Program-made: the position numbers and the translations under genes
From: Micrococcaceae bacterium Sec5.7
Lineage (GTDB): Bacteria > Actinomycetota > Actinomycetes > Actinomycetales > Micrococcaceae
NCBI GenBank assembly: GCA_039636785.1
Contig: CP144169.1
Location: 4,216,001 to 4,280,000, forward strand
DNA: 64,000 nucleotides
Direction: 5' to 3'
Part shown: positions 1 to 8,008 of the stretch, piece by piece
Layout: each line of letters begins with the position of its first letter
How positions within the stretch are numbered: the stretch's first letter is position 1
The notes under the pieces: generated by a model
Databases searched by the model: none
What the model was told of the DNA's origin: nothing
The model's input: only the letters and a program-made list of their open reading frames with translations

Positions 1-1
1 C

Positions 2-310
2 TCCTACGCCGTCGACATCGTTTTTCAATCGACGTCAACCATGGGTTCCGAGATGACGTACCACCAGGAACAGGATGTCGTCTTCATGAAACGAGCCATG
101 CTCAAAGCAGGCACGAGGCGGATCCTCATGATGGACGGAAGCAAGGTAGGCCGGACCTCCCTTCACCGCTTCGTTCCCGTCAGCGAATTCACGGACATCA
201 TCCTCACCGACGATGTGCCAGCCGAGGAGCGTGAGGCAATCGCGGAGAACTGCCAGGTACATCTCGCCACGCTCGCACCTCACCGTTCAGGCCGTGCGGA
301 AGCCGTCTAG
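2..310 (+). CDS. DeoR-family transcriptional regulator, C-terminal part (5' end outside window)
   Basis: The frame is open from the first bases of the window, so only the last 102 codons of the gene are present. The stretch VKRAM-like (FMKRAMLKAG) followed by RRILMMDGSKVG and then FTDIILTDDVP matches the end of the DeoR C-terminal sensor domain, which binds a sugar phosphate or similar effector in GlpR/FruR-type repressors. The DNA-binding half lies upstream and cannot be seen, so the regulon cannot be named. It is separated by about 300 bp from the convergent hydroxy-acid dehydrogenase gene. Family assignment is good; the effector is unknown. Confidence 0.8.
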   Translation, partial: SYAVDIVFQSTSTMGSEMTYHQEQDVVFMKRAMLKAGTRRILMMDGSKVGRTSLHRFVPVSEFTDIILTDDVPAEEREAIAENCQVHLATLAPHRSGRAEAV

Positions 311-614
311 GAATACCGGTTTCGAGCTGTGAAATGCGCAATTGGCCGGCAGCGTTCCACTCAGCACCAGGCGCCGGCAGGAACTAAAGCATCCGAACCG
401 TGAAAGACCGACATTCCCAACTGTCAATCAATCCTTGGGCAGGCCCGTGGCCGGTAGGACTTTGGGGGCGGATACGGACGACGCGCAAACGCGGCAGCGC
501 CAGGAGGAGACTCTTGATCGCCGTCTTGAGCCCAGGAACGTCTGAAATCGTGTCGCGTACCTGCCCCCGGCCTGCGCCAAGATCTTGGAGCCCTGACAAC
601 CGGGAAAGGTCAGG
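311..614. other. Intergenic region between two convergent genes, no gene seen
   Basis: No convincing coding region is visible on either strand. The only structure seen is an imperfect hairpin at about 590-616 (CCTGAC pairing with GTCAGG, extended by AGC/GCT across a one-base bulge), which overlaps the stop codon of the leftward gene. It has no T tract, so it is only a weak candidate for a factor-independent terminator. Confidence 0.4.
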
Positions 615-1994
615 CTAAATGGCCTTACCAGGGTTCAGGATTCCCAGCGGATCGAATACCTCCCGAATCGAATGCTGGAGCCCGAGTGAAATATCACCCA
701 ACTCGGCTTGGAGCCAGTCACGTTTGAGCAGCCCCACGCCGTGTTCCCCGGTGAGCGTTCCGCCCAGGCCCCTCGCGAGGTGGAACATCTCGCCTAAGGC
801 AATCTTGGCCGGTCCTTCAGTTATGGATTCCTCGTGATCCATGACAATCATGGGGTGCAGGTTTCCGTCCGCAGCGTGGGCGATTGTGAAGATCCGTACC
901 CCTGTCGTTTGGGAGATTTCCTCCAGGCCGGACACCGCTTCGGCCAGCCGGTTCCTCGGCACACCAATGTCTCCGATAGATACCCTGCCCATGCGCTCCA
1001 GTGCCGGAATCGCTGCCCGGCGGGTTGCCATGAGCCGGTTGGCGTGGTCAGTATCGGCCGCTTTCTCATATGAGCTTGCGAAGGGCTTAATGGCTTGGAT
1101 GAGTACATCCTGTTCCAGGAACGCCCCGTATCCGTCGGTCTGGGCGAGAAGGAAGGCACCGCCCCGCGCCCGGTGGCCAGTTCCGAGTGCATCGTCAACA
1201 GCTGCAAGCGTTGGACCGTCCATCAGTTCCAGGACAGAAGGCTGCAGCCTTGCAGCAATAATGGCCGACGCCGCTCGGGCGGCACGGGAGACATCCGGAA
1301 AGTAGGCCGCCACTGTCGCCGTGTGAACCGGCCGGGGACGAAGGCGGAGCGTTGCTTCGACAACTACTCCAAGCGTCCCTTCCGAGCCGATCATCAGGGC
1401 GTTCAGATCGTATCCCGTTACGCCCTTGATGGTTCCTCGCCCGGTGCGCAGCACCCTTCCATCAGGCAGCACGACGCGAAGGGCCAGTACTGATTCACGG
1501 GTTACGCCGTACTTTGCGCACCACATCCCCCCTGCGTTGGTGGCAATGTTGCCGCCAATGGAACAGATGGCTGTGCTGGCCGGATCGGGGGCGTAGAAAA
1601 GGCCGTGTTCCCCGGCGGCAGCGTTGACCTCGGCATTGAGCACGCCGGGCTGGACAACAGCGATCTGTTCGACTGGGTCGATGTGAAGGATTCGGTTCAT
1701 CCTTGAAAGATCCAGGACGACCTCTCCCGCCTTCGCTGAGGCTCCTGCGGCAAGACCGGTGCCTGCACCTCGAGGAACGACCGGAACGAGATTGGCGGAA
1801 GCGAGCTTCATGGTCTCGATGACGTCCTCAGCCGACTCCGCGTAGACGACCCCATCGGGCAGTGTTGCCGGGGTGTACCCCGAACGGTCCTTGCCCGCCC
1901 GAAGCCGGTCTTCGTGCTCAATAGAAGCGCTGCGGGAAGCGTTGAGGAGGACGGCTGATGCTGGTGTATCAGCCGGTGCGGAGTTGGTGCTCAT
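615..1994 (-). CDS. glcD: GlcD-like FAD-linked 2-hydroxyacid dehydrogenase (glycolate / D-lactate oxidase type)
   Basis: This flavoenzyme is expected to oxidise glycolate or D-lactate to the 2-oxo acid. The 459-residue protein has the usual length of the GlcD/D-LDH family. It carries the FAD-binding type 4 loop VVPRGAGTGLAAGA near residue 75, SIGGNIATNAGG near 150, and the C-terminal signatures HAADGNLHP, TGEHGVGLLKR and LGILNPGK. The ATG at 1994-1992 is chosen because AGAGG lies six bases before it; a TTG one codon earlier is badly spaced. Neighbours are a hydroxyacid dehydrogenase, a lactate permease and a GntR regulator, pointing to a hydroxy-acid utilisation locus. No GlcE/GlcF partner is present, so glycolate versus D-lactate cannot be decided here. 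Confidence 0.85.
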   Translation of the reverse strand: MSTNSAPADTPASAVLLNASRSASIEHEDRLRAGKDRSGYTPATLPDGVVYAESAEDVIETMKLASANLVPVVPRGAGTGLAAGASAKAGEVVLDLSRMNRILHIDPVEQIAVVQPGVLNAEVNAAAGEHGLFYAPDPASTAICSIGGNIATNAGGMWCAKYGVTRESVLALRVVLPDGRVLRTGRGTIKGVTGYDLNALMIGSEGTLGVVVEATLRLRPRPVHTATVAAYFPDVSRAARAASAIIAARLQPSVLELMDGPTLAAVDDALGTGHRARGGAFLLAQTDGYGAFLEQDVLIQAIKPFASSYEKAADTDHANRLMATRRAAIPALERMGRVSIGDIGVPRNRLAEAVSGLEEISQTTGVRIFTIAHAADGNLHPMIVMDHEESITEGPAKIALGEMFHLARGLGGTLTGEHGVGLLKRDWLQAELGDISLGLQHSIREVFDPLGILNPGKAI

Positions 1995-2049
1995 CAAAAA
2001 CCTCTTTGTTTTCTGGATGAATCCGCCGAGGGTTTGCCTTTTCAGAGGC

Positions 2050-2071
2050 GACGCCCCGGGCGTCTTTTTTT
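2050..2071 (+). terminator. Hairpin followed by seven T's in the leader region of glcD
   Basis: GACGCCC (2050-2056) pairs perfectly with GGGCGTC (2058-2064) and is followed by TTTTTTT on the + strand, the form of an intrinsic terminator. No + strand gene lies upstream, so it would stop transcripts running antisense to glcD. On the - strand it lies in the untranslated leader of glcD. It may be a relic of a gene order that has been deleted. Confidence 0.45.
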
Positions 2072-2190
2072 CGTGGACGTGCTTGTCCGTTATGGAACCA
2101 TCCAGCCGCTCACTGGGGAGGGTATTGCGAAGAAGCCACCGGCCGATGCGAGGGCGAGTCCGAGGCTTGTCGTCTGGCCGGACAGTTTCA

Positions 2191-2334
2191 TCACGAAAGT
2201 CCGCGCCGGTCCGGCGCTGACTGTGAGAATGGTCCGGCGCAGTACGTGACGCTGCCGACGGCGGCGATTGCTCCGGCCACGTGATCGGCGGAAAATGTTC
2301 CTTTGAAGCTGTCCGGGGTACTAAGGATGCTCAT
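2191..2334 (-). pseudogene. Glycerate kinase 5' fragment
   Basis: An ATG at 2334-2332 overlaps the stop of the hydroxyacid dehydrogenase as ATGA. The first 26 residues (MSILSTPDSFKGTFSADHVA then GAIAAV) match the N terminus of GlxK-type glycerate kinases, whose PDSFKGT motif is diagnostic. Similarity then ends and a TGA follows after 47 codons, where the family has about 370 residues. It looks like the coupled downstream gene of a hydroxypyruvate reductase-glycerate kinase operon, cut off by a deletion. Identification rests on about 25 residues. Confidence 0.6.
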
Positions 2335-3326
2335 GGTGCCGGCACCCCCGCGACGACTTCGTGTTCCGGGCGGTTTCCCCCAGCCATGGCGACGGCATTG
2401 CGGGCGCAGATCCTGGCCATTTCCGCCCGGACCGACGTCGTGGCGCTTCCAAGGTGCGGAAGCAGCACCGTGTTGGGCAGCTCGGCAAGGCCCGGGGACA
2501 TGGACGGTTCGTTTTCGTAAACGTCCAGGCCGGCCGCGGCGATCCCGCCGTTCCGCAGCGCCCGCACCAGGGCGGGCTCGTCGACGACGGGCCCGCGGGC
2601 TGTATTGATCAGGATTGCCGAGCTCTTCATCCTGCCGAGAACGTCTTCATCTACCAGATGGTGGGTTTCCGGGCTCAGCGGCACGTGCAGCGACAGGAAG
2701 TCGCTGGTGGCTACGAGTTCATCCCAGCCTACGGCCCGGGCCTCGCCGCCGAATTCCGCCAGTTCGCCGGCCGTGACGGGTCGATGGCCGGGTGGCCGGG
2801 GGCAGAAGATGATCTTCATGCCGAAAGCGATGGCACGCCTTGCCGTCGCTCGGGCAATCCGGCCAAAACCGGCCAGGCCCAGGGTGGCCCCGGAGACATC
2901 CAGCCCCAGCATGAATTGGGGCTCCCAGCCCATGTAGCGGCCGGCACGCATCAGGGCATCCGCTTCCACGGCGCGGCGGGCTGTGGCCAGGATCAGCAGC
3001 AGGGTTACGTCAGCCGTTGCGTCCGTCAGTATCCCGGGAGTATTGCCTACCATGATCGAGTGCCGGGCGGCCGCGGAAATATCAATGTTGTCAAAGCCGG
3101 CAGCGTAGTTGGAGATGCCGGTAAGCCGCGCCCGGGCGAGCAGATCCGCGTCGAGCCGGTCGCGGAGCTGGGAGACCACGACGTCGTAGCTGCCGGAGGC
3201 GCACTCCCGGCTCAACTCCTCAGGGCTCAGCCGGAATCCCGGGACGTGGACAGTGCCGGCGGCACGGAGTATCTCCATGCCAGGTGACGGAATTTCCGTG
3301 GTCACCAAAAAGGATAGACGGTTCAC
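2331..3326 (-). CDS. D-isomer-specific 2-hydroxyacid dehydrogenase (glyoxylate/hydroxypyruvate reductase type)
   Basis: This cytoplasmic enzyme is predicted to reduce glyoxylate, hydroxypyruvate or a related 2-oxo acid with NAD(P)H, or the reverse. The 331 residues show the NAD motif LAGFGRIA at 151-158 and the catalytic set Arg244 (NTARGP), Glu273 (ENEP) and His291 (LLPHLGSAT). The GTG start at 3326 overlaps the stop of the upstream lutA fragment as GTGA, and its own stop overlaps the downstream glycerate kinase fragment as ATGA. It is therefore an intact middle gene between two truncated ones. The kinase remnant favours hydroxypyruvate as substrate, but that is inference. Confidence 0.85.
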   Translation of the reverse strand: MNRLSFLVTTEIPSPGMEILRAAGTVHVPGFRLSPEELSRECASGSYDVVVSQLRDRLDADLLARARLTGISNYAAGFDNIDISAAARHSIMVGNTPGILTDATADVTLLLILATARRAVEADALMRAGRYMGWEPQFMLGLDVSGATLGLAGFGRIARATARRAIAFGMKIIFCPRPPGHRPVTAGELAEFGGEARAVGWDELVATSDFLSLHVPLSPETHHLVDEDVLGRMKSSAILINTARGPVVDEPALVRALRNGGIAAAGLDVYENEPSMSPGLAELPNTVLLPHLGSATTSVRAEMARICARNAVAMAGGNRPEHEVVAGVPAP

Positions 3327-3454
3327 TGGCTGACCGCCTGCCCGGTCCGGACAACAACCTCGTGCCCCAGCCGCTCCCGGATGGACACCGTGGCCTGGGC
3401 GGTGCGCGGGAACATCGCATCGGCGATGCAGGTGGCAAGCAGTGCAATTCTCAT
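3323..3454 (-). pseudogene. lutA: LutA (lactate utilisation (Fe-S)-binding protein) N-terminal fragment
   Basis: An ATG at 3454 opens 43 codons beginning MRIALLATCIADAMFPRTAQ and continuing ATVSIRERLGHEVVV. This is the N-terminal signature of LutA/LldE, the cysteine-rich iron-sulfur subunit of the LutABC L-lactate oxidase. Just where the family reads GQxCCGQ the frame reads GQAVSQ and stops, so the CCG iron-sulfur ligands and about 200 residues are missing. The stop is fused as GTGA to the hydroxyacid dehydrogenase start. A junction of two operons through a deletion is the simplest reading. Its promoter and operator region upstream is intact. Confidence 0.75.
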
Positions 3455-3489
3455 GGCTGCCTCTCAGCGGGGACTGGCCCCGGCTAGTG

Positions 3490-3500
3490 TGGTCTGACCA
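3490..3500. promoter_or_regulatory. Operator 1, TGGTC-T-GACCA (FadR/LldR-type)
   Basis: A perfect 11-bp palindrome 36 bp upstream of the leftward lutA-remnant/dehydrogenase start. GntR regulators of the FadR/LldR/PdhR group bind TGGTnnnACCA-type sites. It is one of three near-identical sites between the leftward operon and lldP. Confidence 0.7.
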
Positions 3501-3544
3501 TAGTAGGCATGTGGTTTCTGTCTCGTCCAGCCACAGGCGATCCG

Positions 3545-3558
3545 GTGATGCAGATCAC
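3545..3558. promoter_or_regulatory. CRP/GlxR-like site
   Basis: GTGATGCAGATCAC is a perfect inverted repeat of GTGAT around GCAG. It matches the TGTGA-N6-TCACA core bound by CRP and GlxR-type cAMP receptor proteins, and lies in the divergent lut/lldP promoter region. This suggests carbon-source control but is a motif match only. Confidence 0.45.
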
Positions 3559-3589
3559 ACCACGCGGCAAAGAGTGAGCTACACTCGTG

Positions 3590-3600
3590 TGGTCAGACCA
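3590..3600. promoter_or_regulatory. Operator 2, TGGTC-A-GACCA
   Basis: A second copy of the palindrome, exactly 100 bp from operator 1 and 58 bp before the lldP start. Confidence 0.7.
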
Positions 3601-3603
3601 TGA

Positions 3604-3614
3604 TGGTCGGACCA
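3604..3614. promoter_or_regulatory. Operator 3, TGGTC-G-GACCA
   Basis: A third copy, 14 bp after operator 2, lying in the probable 5' leader of lldP. Tandem sites this close would favour cooperative binding or blocking of RNA polymerase by the GntR protein encoded after lldP. Confidence 0.65.
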
Positions 3615-3657
3615 CATTTATGGCATGTCACCCGTTCGCTCAACGTGGAGGAACCCC

Positions 3658-5406
3658 GTGGACCATTTCACCCCAAGCACCGACCCGGTGTTGAACAGCA
3701 TCGGCTGGTCAGCCATCGCCGGCCTGCTGCCGCTGGTCACATTTTTCATCCTGCTCGCCGTCGTCAGAACCAAGGCCCATGTCGCGGCAGCCGCCGCCCT
3801 GTTCATGGCCCTCGTTGTCGGTATCGTGGCCTTCAACATGCCGGCCGGCCTCGCGCTTCTCTCAGCCAGCCAGGGCGCTGCCTTCGGCGCCTTCCCGGTG
3901 CTCTGGATTGTCATCATGGCCGTGTGGCTCTATCAGGTGACCGTGCTCAGCGGCCGCTTTGAGGATCTGCGCCGCGTCTTCGACGTGATCGGCGGCGGCG
4001 ATGTGCGCGTGCAGGCCATCCTCGTCGCGTTCTGCTTCGGCGGCCTACTGGAGGCCCTCGCCGGTTTCGGAGCCCCCGTAGCCATCACCGCCACCATGCT
4101 GCTTGCACTGGGAATTGCACCGCTGAAGGCCGCTGCGGCCGTGCTGGTCGCCAACACGGCGCCGGTTGCCTTCGGTGCCGTGGCTATCCCCATTACAACC
4201 GCCGCTGGGCTGACCGGGCTGCACGCGGACCATATAGGCGCCATGGTGGGCCGCCAGGCTCCGTTACTGGCCACGTTTGTGCCGCTGATCCTGCTCTTTA
4301 TCCTGGACGGACGTAAAGGTTTGAAGGACTGCTGGCCGGCCGCTCTCGTCACCGGCCTCGTCTTCGCCGCGGCCCAGTTCCTCTGCTCCAACTACTTCTC
4401 CTATGAGCTGACCGACGTTGTCGCCTCGCTGGCGGGCATGGGCGGCGCCGTGGTGTTCCTGCGGTTCTGGCGTCCGCGGGGCAGCGCCGAGGCCTTCGGT
4501 CGGCTGGGCATTGTTCGGACGGCGCAGTCAACCGCCGGCGCGGGCTCCTCGGGCGCGGGCTCCGCCGGCCGGGGCAGCCGTGTGGCCGTGATCGAGGAGC
4601 CCGCCGGCGCGGAGCGGCTGACGCCGGGGCGCACCTGGCTGGCACTTTTTCCGTATTTCCTGGTGATCGTGATCTTCGGTGTCGCCAAGCTGTGGAAGCA
4701 AGGTGCGGACCTTCCTGCGTTCCTGGCCTCGACGGATATCAAGATTCCGTGGCCGGTCCTGCATGATGCCCTGGTCAATGCCGAGGGCGGGCCTGTTTCC
4801 ACCACCGTCTACAAGCTCCAGTGGCTGTCCAGCCCGGGAACCCTGCTGCTCATCACCGGTATCATCGTCGCGGTGGTCTACTCGAAATGCGATGAGGGGG
4901 GCCGGTTCCGGCTTTCGGTCCCTGCGGCGCTGGCGGAAATCTGGAGAACCGTCGTGAAGATGCGCTGGGCCGCCCTGACCATACTGACCGTGCTGGCACT
5001 GGCCTACGTGATGAACAATTCCGGGCAGACGGTGTCCATCGGTACCTGGCTCGCCGGCACGGGCGGCTTCTTTGCCTTCCTCTCTCCCGTGCTGGGCTGG
5101 CTTGGCACCGCGGTGACCGGCTCGGACACGTCATCGAACGCGCTCTTTGCCAAACTGCAGCAGACAGCCGGACTCAAAGCCGGCATCGACCCCAATCTGT
5201 TGGTATCCGCCAACACGTCCGGAGGGGTCGTGGGCAAGCTGATCAGCCCTCAGAACCTGGCCATCGCCGCCACGGCGGTGAGCATGGACGGCCAGGAATC
5301 GGCCATTCTGCGCAAGGTGGCGGGCTGGAGCGTCGGAATGCTCCTGCTGCTGTGCATCCTGGTGTTCCTACAGTCCACCCCGGTTCTGGGTTGGATGTTG
5401 CCCTAG
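3658..5406 (+). CDS. lldP: L-lactate permease family transporter
   Basis: This integral membrane protein is expected to import lactate or glycolate with protons. The 582 residues are of usual LldP length and are rich in hydrophobic segments. The conserved block LLEALAGFGAPVAITATMLL lies near residue 135, and TGSDTSSNALFAKLQ near 495. The GTG at 3658 is chosen because GGAGG (3647-3651) sits six bases upstream; an ATG at 3625 has no ribosome binding site and would put operator 3 almost at the start. The hydrophilic, Gly/Ser/Ala-rich loop around 280-320 is longer than the rest would suggest. It is followed by its likely regulator. Confidence 0.88.
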   Translation: MDHFTPSTDPVLNSIGWSAIAGLLPLVTFFILLAVVRTKAHVAAAAALFMALVVGIVAFNMPAGLALLSASQGAAFGAFPVLWIVIMAVWLYQVTVLSGRFEDLRRVFDVIGGGDVRVQAILVAFCFGGLLEALAGFGAPVAITATMLLALGIAPLKAAAAVLVANTAPVAFGAVAIPITTAAGLTGLHADHIGAMVGRQAPLLATFVPLILLFILDGRKGLKDCWPAALVTGLVFAAAQFLCSNYFSYELTDVVASLAGMGGAVVFLRFWRPRGSAEAFGRLGIVRTAQSTAGAGSSGAGSAGRGSRVAVIEEPAGAERLTPGRTWLALFPYFLVIVIFGVAKLWKQGADLPAFLASTDIKIPWPVLHDALVNAEGGPVSTTVYKLQWLSSPGTLLLITGIIVAVVYSKCDEGGRFRLSVPAALAEIWRTVVKMRWAALTILTVLALAYVMNNSGQTVSIGTWLAGTGGFFAFLSPVLGWLGTAVTGSDTSSNALFAKLQQTAGLKAGIDPNLLVSANTSGGVVGKLISPQNLAIAATAVSMDGQESAILRKVAGWSVGMLLLLCILVFLQSTPVLGWMLP

Positions 5407-5426
5407 CCTCCGGTCTGAACGTCCCG

Positions 5427-5460
5427 CCATGCCGGAGACGAATCGCCGGTTCCGGCATGG
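5427..5460. terminator. Perfect 10-bp stem between lldP and the GntR gene
   Basis: CCATGCCGGA (5427-5436) pairs perfectly with TCCGGCATGG (5451-5460) across a 14-base loop, 20 bp after the lldP stop. There is no T tract, so it could be a processing or partial termination signal that lowers expression of the regulator. Confidence 0.45.
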
Positions 5461-5478
5461 CAGGATGAGGATGTGACA

Positions 5479-6198
5479 ATGAAAGAGCCAAAAGCGGCAG
5501 GAATCCAGCGCACCTCGGACGCGGTTCTTCACAACATTGAAGCGGACCTGCGTGCAGGGCGCATCAAGCTCGGGGACCAGTTACCCGGCGAACGCACGCT
5601 GGCAGAGACCTATGGCATTTCCCGCGCTTCCGTTCGCGAAGCCATCCGCATCCTGGACGTCATGGGGGTGGTGCGCACCTCCGCCGGGTCGGGCCCCAAG
5701 TCCGGGGCCATCGTCATCTCCGAACCTTCCGCAGGACTCTCCTCCGCGCTGCGCCTGCACGTGGCCACCAACCGTCTGCCGGTGGCGGATATCGTGCAGA
5801 CCCGCATCCTGCTGGAGACATGGGCCGCGCAGACGGCTGCCCTCAGGGATGAGGCACCGGATGTCCTGGAGCGGGCCGGGCAGCTGCTCCAGGCCATGGA
5901 CGAACCGGACGTGGACCGCGCAATGTTCCACACCCTGGATGCCCAGTTCCATGTGGCTCTCAGCTCCCTTGCCGGCAACGCCGTGATCGAGACGATGATG
6001 GACTCGCTGAGCGGTTCCATCCGCGGTTACTCCAAGGACGCCATGGAAGGCTTCGAGGCCTGGCCTGAGATCCAGGCCGTCCTGCGCTTCCAGCACCACA
6101 GCATTTTCGAGGCCGTCCAGGCACGAGACGGTGAACTGGCAGCCCGGTTGCTGCGTGAGCACATCGAATGGTTCTACGCCCAGAGGCAGCGAGCCTGA
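5479..6198 (+). CDS. GntR/FCD-family regulator, probable lactate/hydroxy-acid repressor
   Basis: The 239-residue protein has a winged helix at about 10-75 (LPGERTLAETYGISRASVREAIRILD) and an FCD ligand domain with the metal-binding pattern of Asp and His in LDAQFHVAL, FQHHSIFEA and LLREHIEWF. FCD proteins such as LldR sense lactate or related acids and bind TGGTC-N-GACCA palindromes, three of which lie 2 kb upstream before lldP. It is cotranscribed-looking with lldP. ATG 5479 is preferred over GTG 5473 because GAGGA ends seven bases before it. Control of the locus by this protein is inferred. Confidence 0.82.
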   Translation: MKEPKAAGIQRTSDAVLHNIEADLRAGRIKLGDQLPGERTLAETYGISRASVREAIRILDVMGVVRTSAGSGPKSGAIVISEPSAGLSSALRLHVATNRLPVADIVQTRILLETWAAQTAALRDEAPDVLERAGQLLQAMDEPDVDRAMFHTLDAQFHVALSSLAGNAVIETMMDSLSGSIRGYSKDAMEGFEAWPEIQAVLRFQHHSIFEAVQARDGELAARLLREHIEWFYAQRQRA

Positions 6199-6320
6199 CC
6201 CATCAACCGGCGGCCGCCCAGGACAGCCCTGCGCACTGGGGTGGCGCCGGCGGCGCAGTGCCAGGGCGGCACGCGGCGCCTCTGTAGAGACGCCTTCTCA
6301 GGAGACCTGCCCCGGTTCTT

Positions 6321-6587
6321 CTACTTGGCCATTCCGGCATGAACCGGCACGAACTCGATGTTGTTCTTAGGGTGGACACTTTTCGTCGGGCCCCGCGAAT
6401 ATCCTTTCGCGTCCAGTTGATTCTGCGCTCGGTACACGGCCAGGGCTTCGTCATAGATCGCATTGATCTGATGGCCAAAGAACACCTCCTGCGACCCGCC
6501 GATGAAAGTGATGGATATGAGCGAGTTGTCAGGAAAATGCCTGTTCATGCGGATGAAGCCGTCGGTATCCTGCTGGAGATTAATCAT
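6321..6587 (-). CDS. Small hypothetical protein (88 aa)
   Basis: The frame from ATG 6587 to the stop at 6321 codes an 88-residue soluble protein with a protein-like composition. It starts MINLQQDTDGFIRMNRHF and holds SLISITFIGGSQEVFFG in the middle, which looks like a beta hairpin, then a helix AIYDEALAVYRAQNQLDAKG. No family was recognised. Longer readings upstream in the same frame have no support. It stands alone between the GntR regulator and another small gene. Confidence 0.5.
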   Translation of the reverse strand: MINLQQDTDGFIRMNRHFPDNSLISITFIGGSQEVFFGHQINAIYDEALAVYRAQNQLDAKGYSRGPTKSVHPKNNIEFVPVHAGMAK

Positions 6588-6843
6588 GTGATTCCCACTT
6601 TCGTGATCGAGAACTTCCAGTCTTCCGTAACTTCCTTCGTTCCGTGTGACCGGCACCGCGGATGGCAACCTTTCGATCAAGAGGATTCGTACCACGACAT
6701 GCCGGACAGGGCTCGCTAGAGCTAACAGAGGGTGTGACCTCACGGGATGTTTGAGGCCCTGTGGGGGACACCGGCGGCGCCGGCAGCGGCGACCAGAATG
6801 GTCGCACGCGCGGCGTCCATGCGCTCTGTGACCTCGAGCTGAG

Positions 6844-7074
6844 CTACCCGGCTTCTTCGCCGTCCCAGCTGACGTGAACCCACCGCTGCCCCTCGCCGTC
6901 CCAGGACTCCGAGTGCCCCAGCAGGGCGAGATCCTCAAAAGTGGCGTCGATTCCGTGGCTCTGAAGAGTGTCGCGAAGTTCTTGTGTGGCCTCCCGGACC
7001 GCTAAAGCTACCACCTCGGGGCCATCGGACGTGACGCGCCGGGAAGCTGCAAATATTGCACTCATGGACACCAT
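6844..7074 (-). CDS. Small acidic hypothetical protein (76 aa)
   Basis: ATG at 7074, alternative ATG at 7065 (MSAIFAASRRV). The 76 residues contain a predicted helix VALAVREATQELRDTLQSHGI and an acidic, tryptophan-containing end (ESWDGEGQRWVHVSWDGEE). No signal peptide or membrane segment and no recognised family. Composition and third-position G+C bias are those of a real gene. Confidence 0.5.
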   Translation of the reverse strand: MVSMSAIFAASRRVTSDGPEVVALAVREATQELRDTLQSHGIDATFEDLALLGHSESWDGEGQRWVHVSWDGEEAG

Positions 7075-7286
7075 TGTTCACGATAGGCCCCTCCATGGAA
7101 ACCGCCAAGACCGCAGCGCCGGAAGCGACACGGCTGAGGATCCACAGCAAGTTTGGCCGCTTGGCGTCAATCCTCTTCGGACCAACACAGTGGAGCGCCA
7201 GATTGGGTGCCCAAGCGAAGCCACCGGATGCGGCCAGCTTCTGACTATGCGTGACTCTGTGACAATGAGTGGATTACCATGGCTCC

Positions 7287-7970
7287 ATGTCAGCGCCCGC
7301 GATGCCCGGTCACGAGCGGCTGCTCCGGGTGGTGCTGGCGACCGCGATCGTCGGCGGGCCACTGGGCTACCTCGTTGGCGGTCTGCTCGCCCCGGCCATC
7401 CACGGCTCCGCGCGGTCAACCATTGACGCAAACGCGGCAGCCAATCCCGTCACGAACGCCGTGCACCTGACCGCGTTCGTCGTCGCCTCCTTCCTGCTCC
7501 CCGTTGGAGCGGCCGGCCTCGCCCACCTCGCCTACCGTCGCACGCCTTGGCTCGCCTCGATCGGTGGGCTGCTCGGCGTGTTGGGATGGTTGCTGTTCTC
7601 GGCCTTGGCTGCCCTGGACGATCTCGCCAACACCATGGCTCACGTTCCGGATCGCAGTTCCTACGTCGCATTGTTGGACCGGTTCACCAACGGCGCGGTG
7701 ATGAGCGCCTACCTCCTCGTCTATGTCATCTGTCACCTGGTGGCCTATGTGATGTTCGGAATCGCGTTGCGCCGGGCTCGGGTCATCCCCCTGTGGTCGG
7801 CCTGGGCGATGATTGCCAGTAGCCCTTTCACGATCGCCGCGTTCGCTCTGCCTGGCGAGCCCGGGCCCATCGCCGTGGCTGTCGGTGTTGCTGCGCTGAC
7901 CCTGCTGCTGATCGGCAGCCTGCCCGCAGCCCAAGCCATGGCCACTTGGCACAGCCCATCCGGCCCCTGA
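7287..7970 (+). CDS. Multispanning membrane protein of unknown function
   Basis: The 227-residue protein from ATG 7287 has about six hydrophobic segments (for example VVLATAIVGGPLGYLVGGLL, LTAFVVASFLLPVGAAGLAHL, LLGVLGWLLFSALAAL, YLLVYVICHLVAYVMFGIAL and a C-terminal LLIGSL region). It resembles general DUF4386-like integral membrane proteins, but no motif allows a function to be given. A GTG at 7269 is an alternative start. No operon partner on the same strand is close. Confidence 0.65.
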   Translation: MSAPAMPGHERLLRVVLATAIVGGPLGYLVGGLLAPAIHGSARSTIDANAAANPVTNAVHLTAFVVASFLLPVGAAGLAHLAYRRTPWLASIGGLLGVLGWLLFSALAALDDLANTMAHVPDRSSYVALLDRFTNGAVMSAYLLVYVICHLVAYVMFGIALRRARVIPLWSAWAMIASSPFTIAAFALPGEPGPIAVAVGVAALTLLLIGSLPAAQAMATWHSPSGP

Positions 7971-8008
7971 CAAAGTCCGCACGTTCAGATGCCCGTGGTT
8001 CTTTGGGT

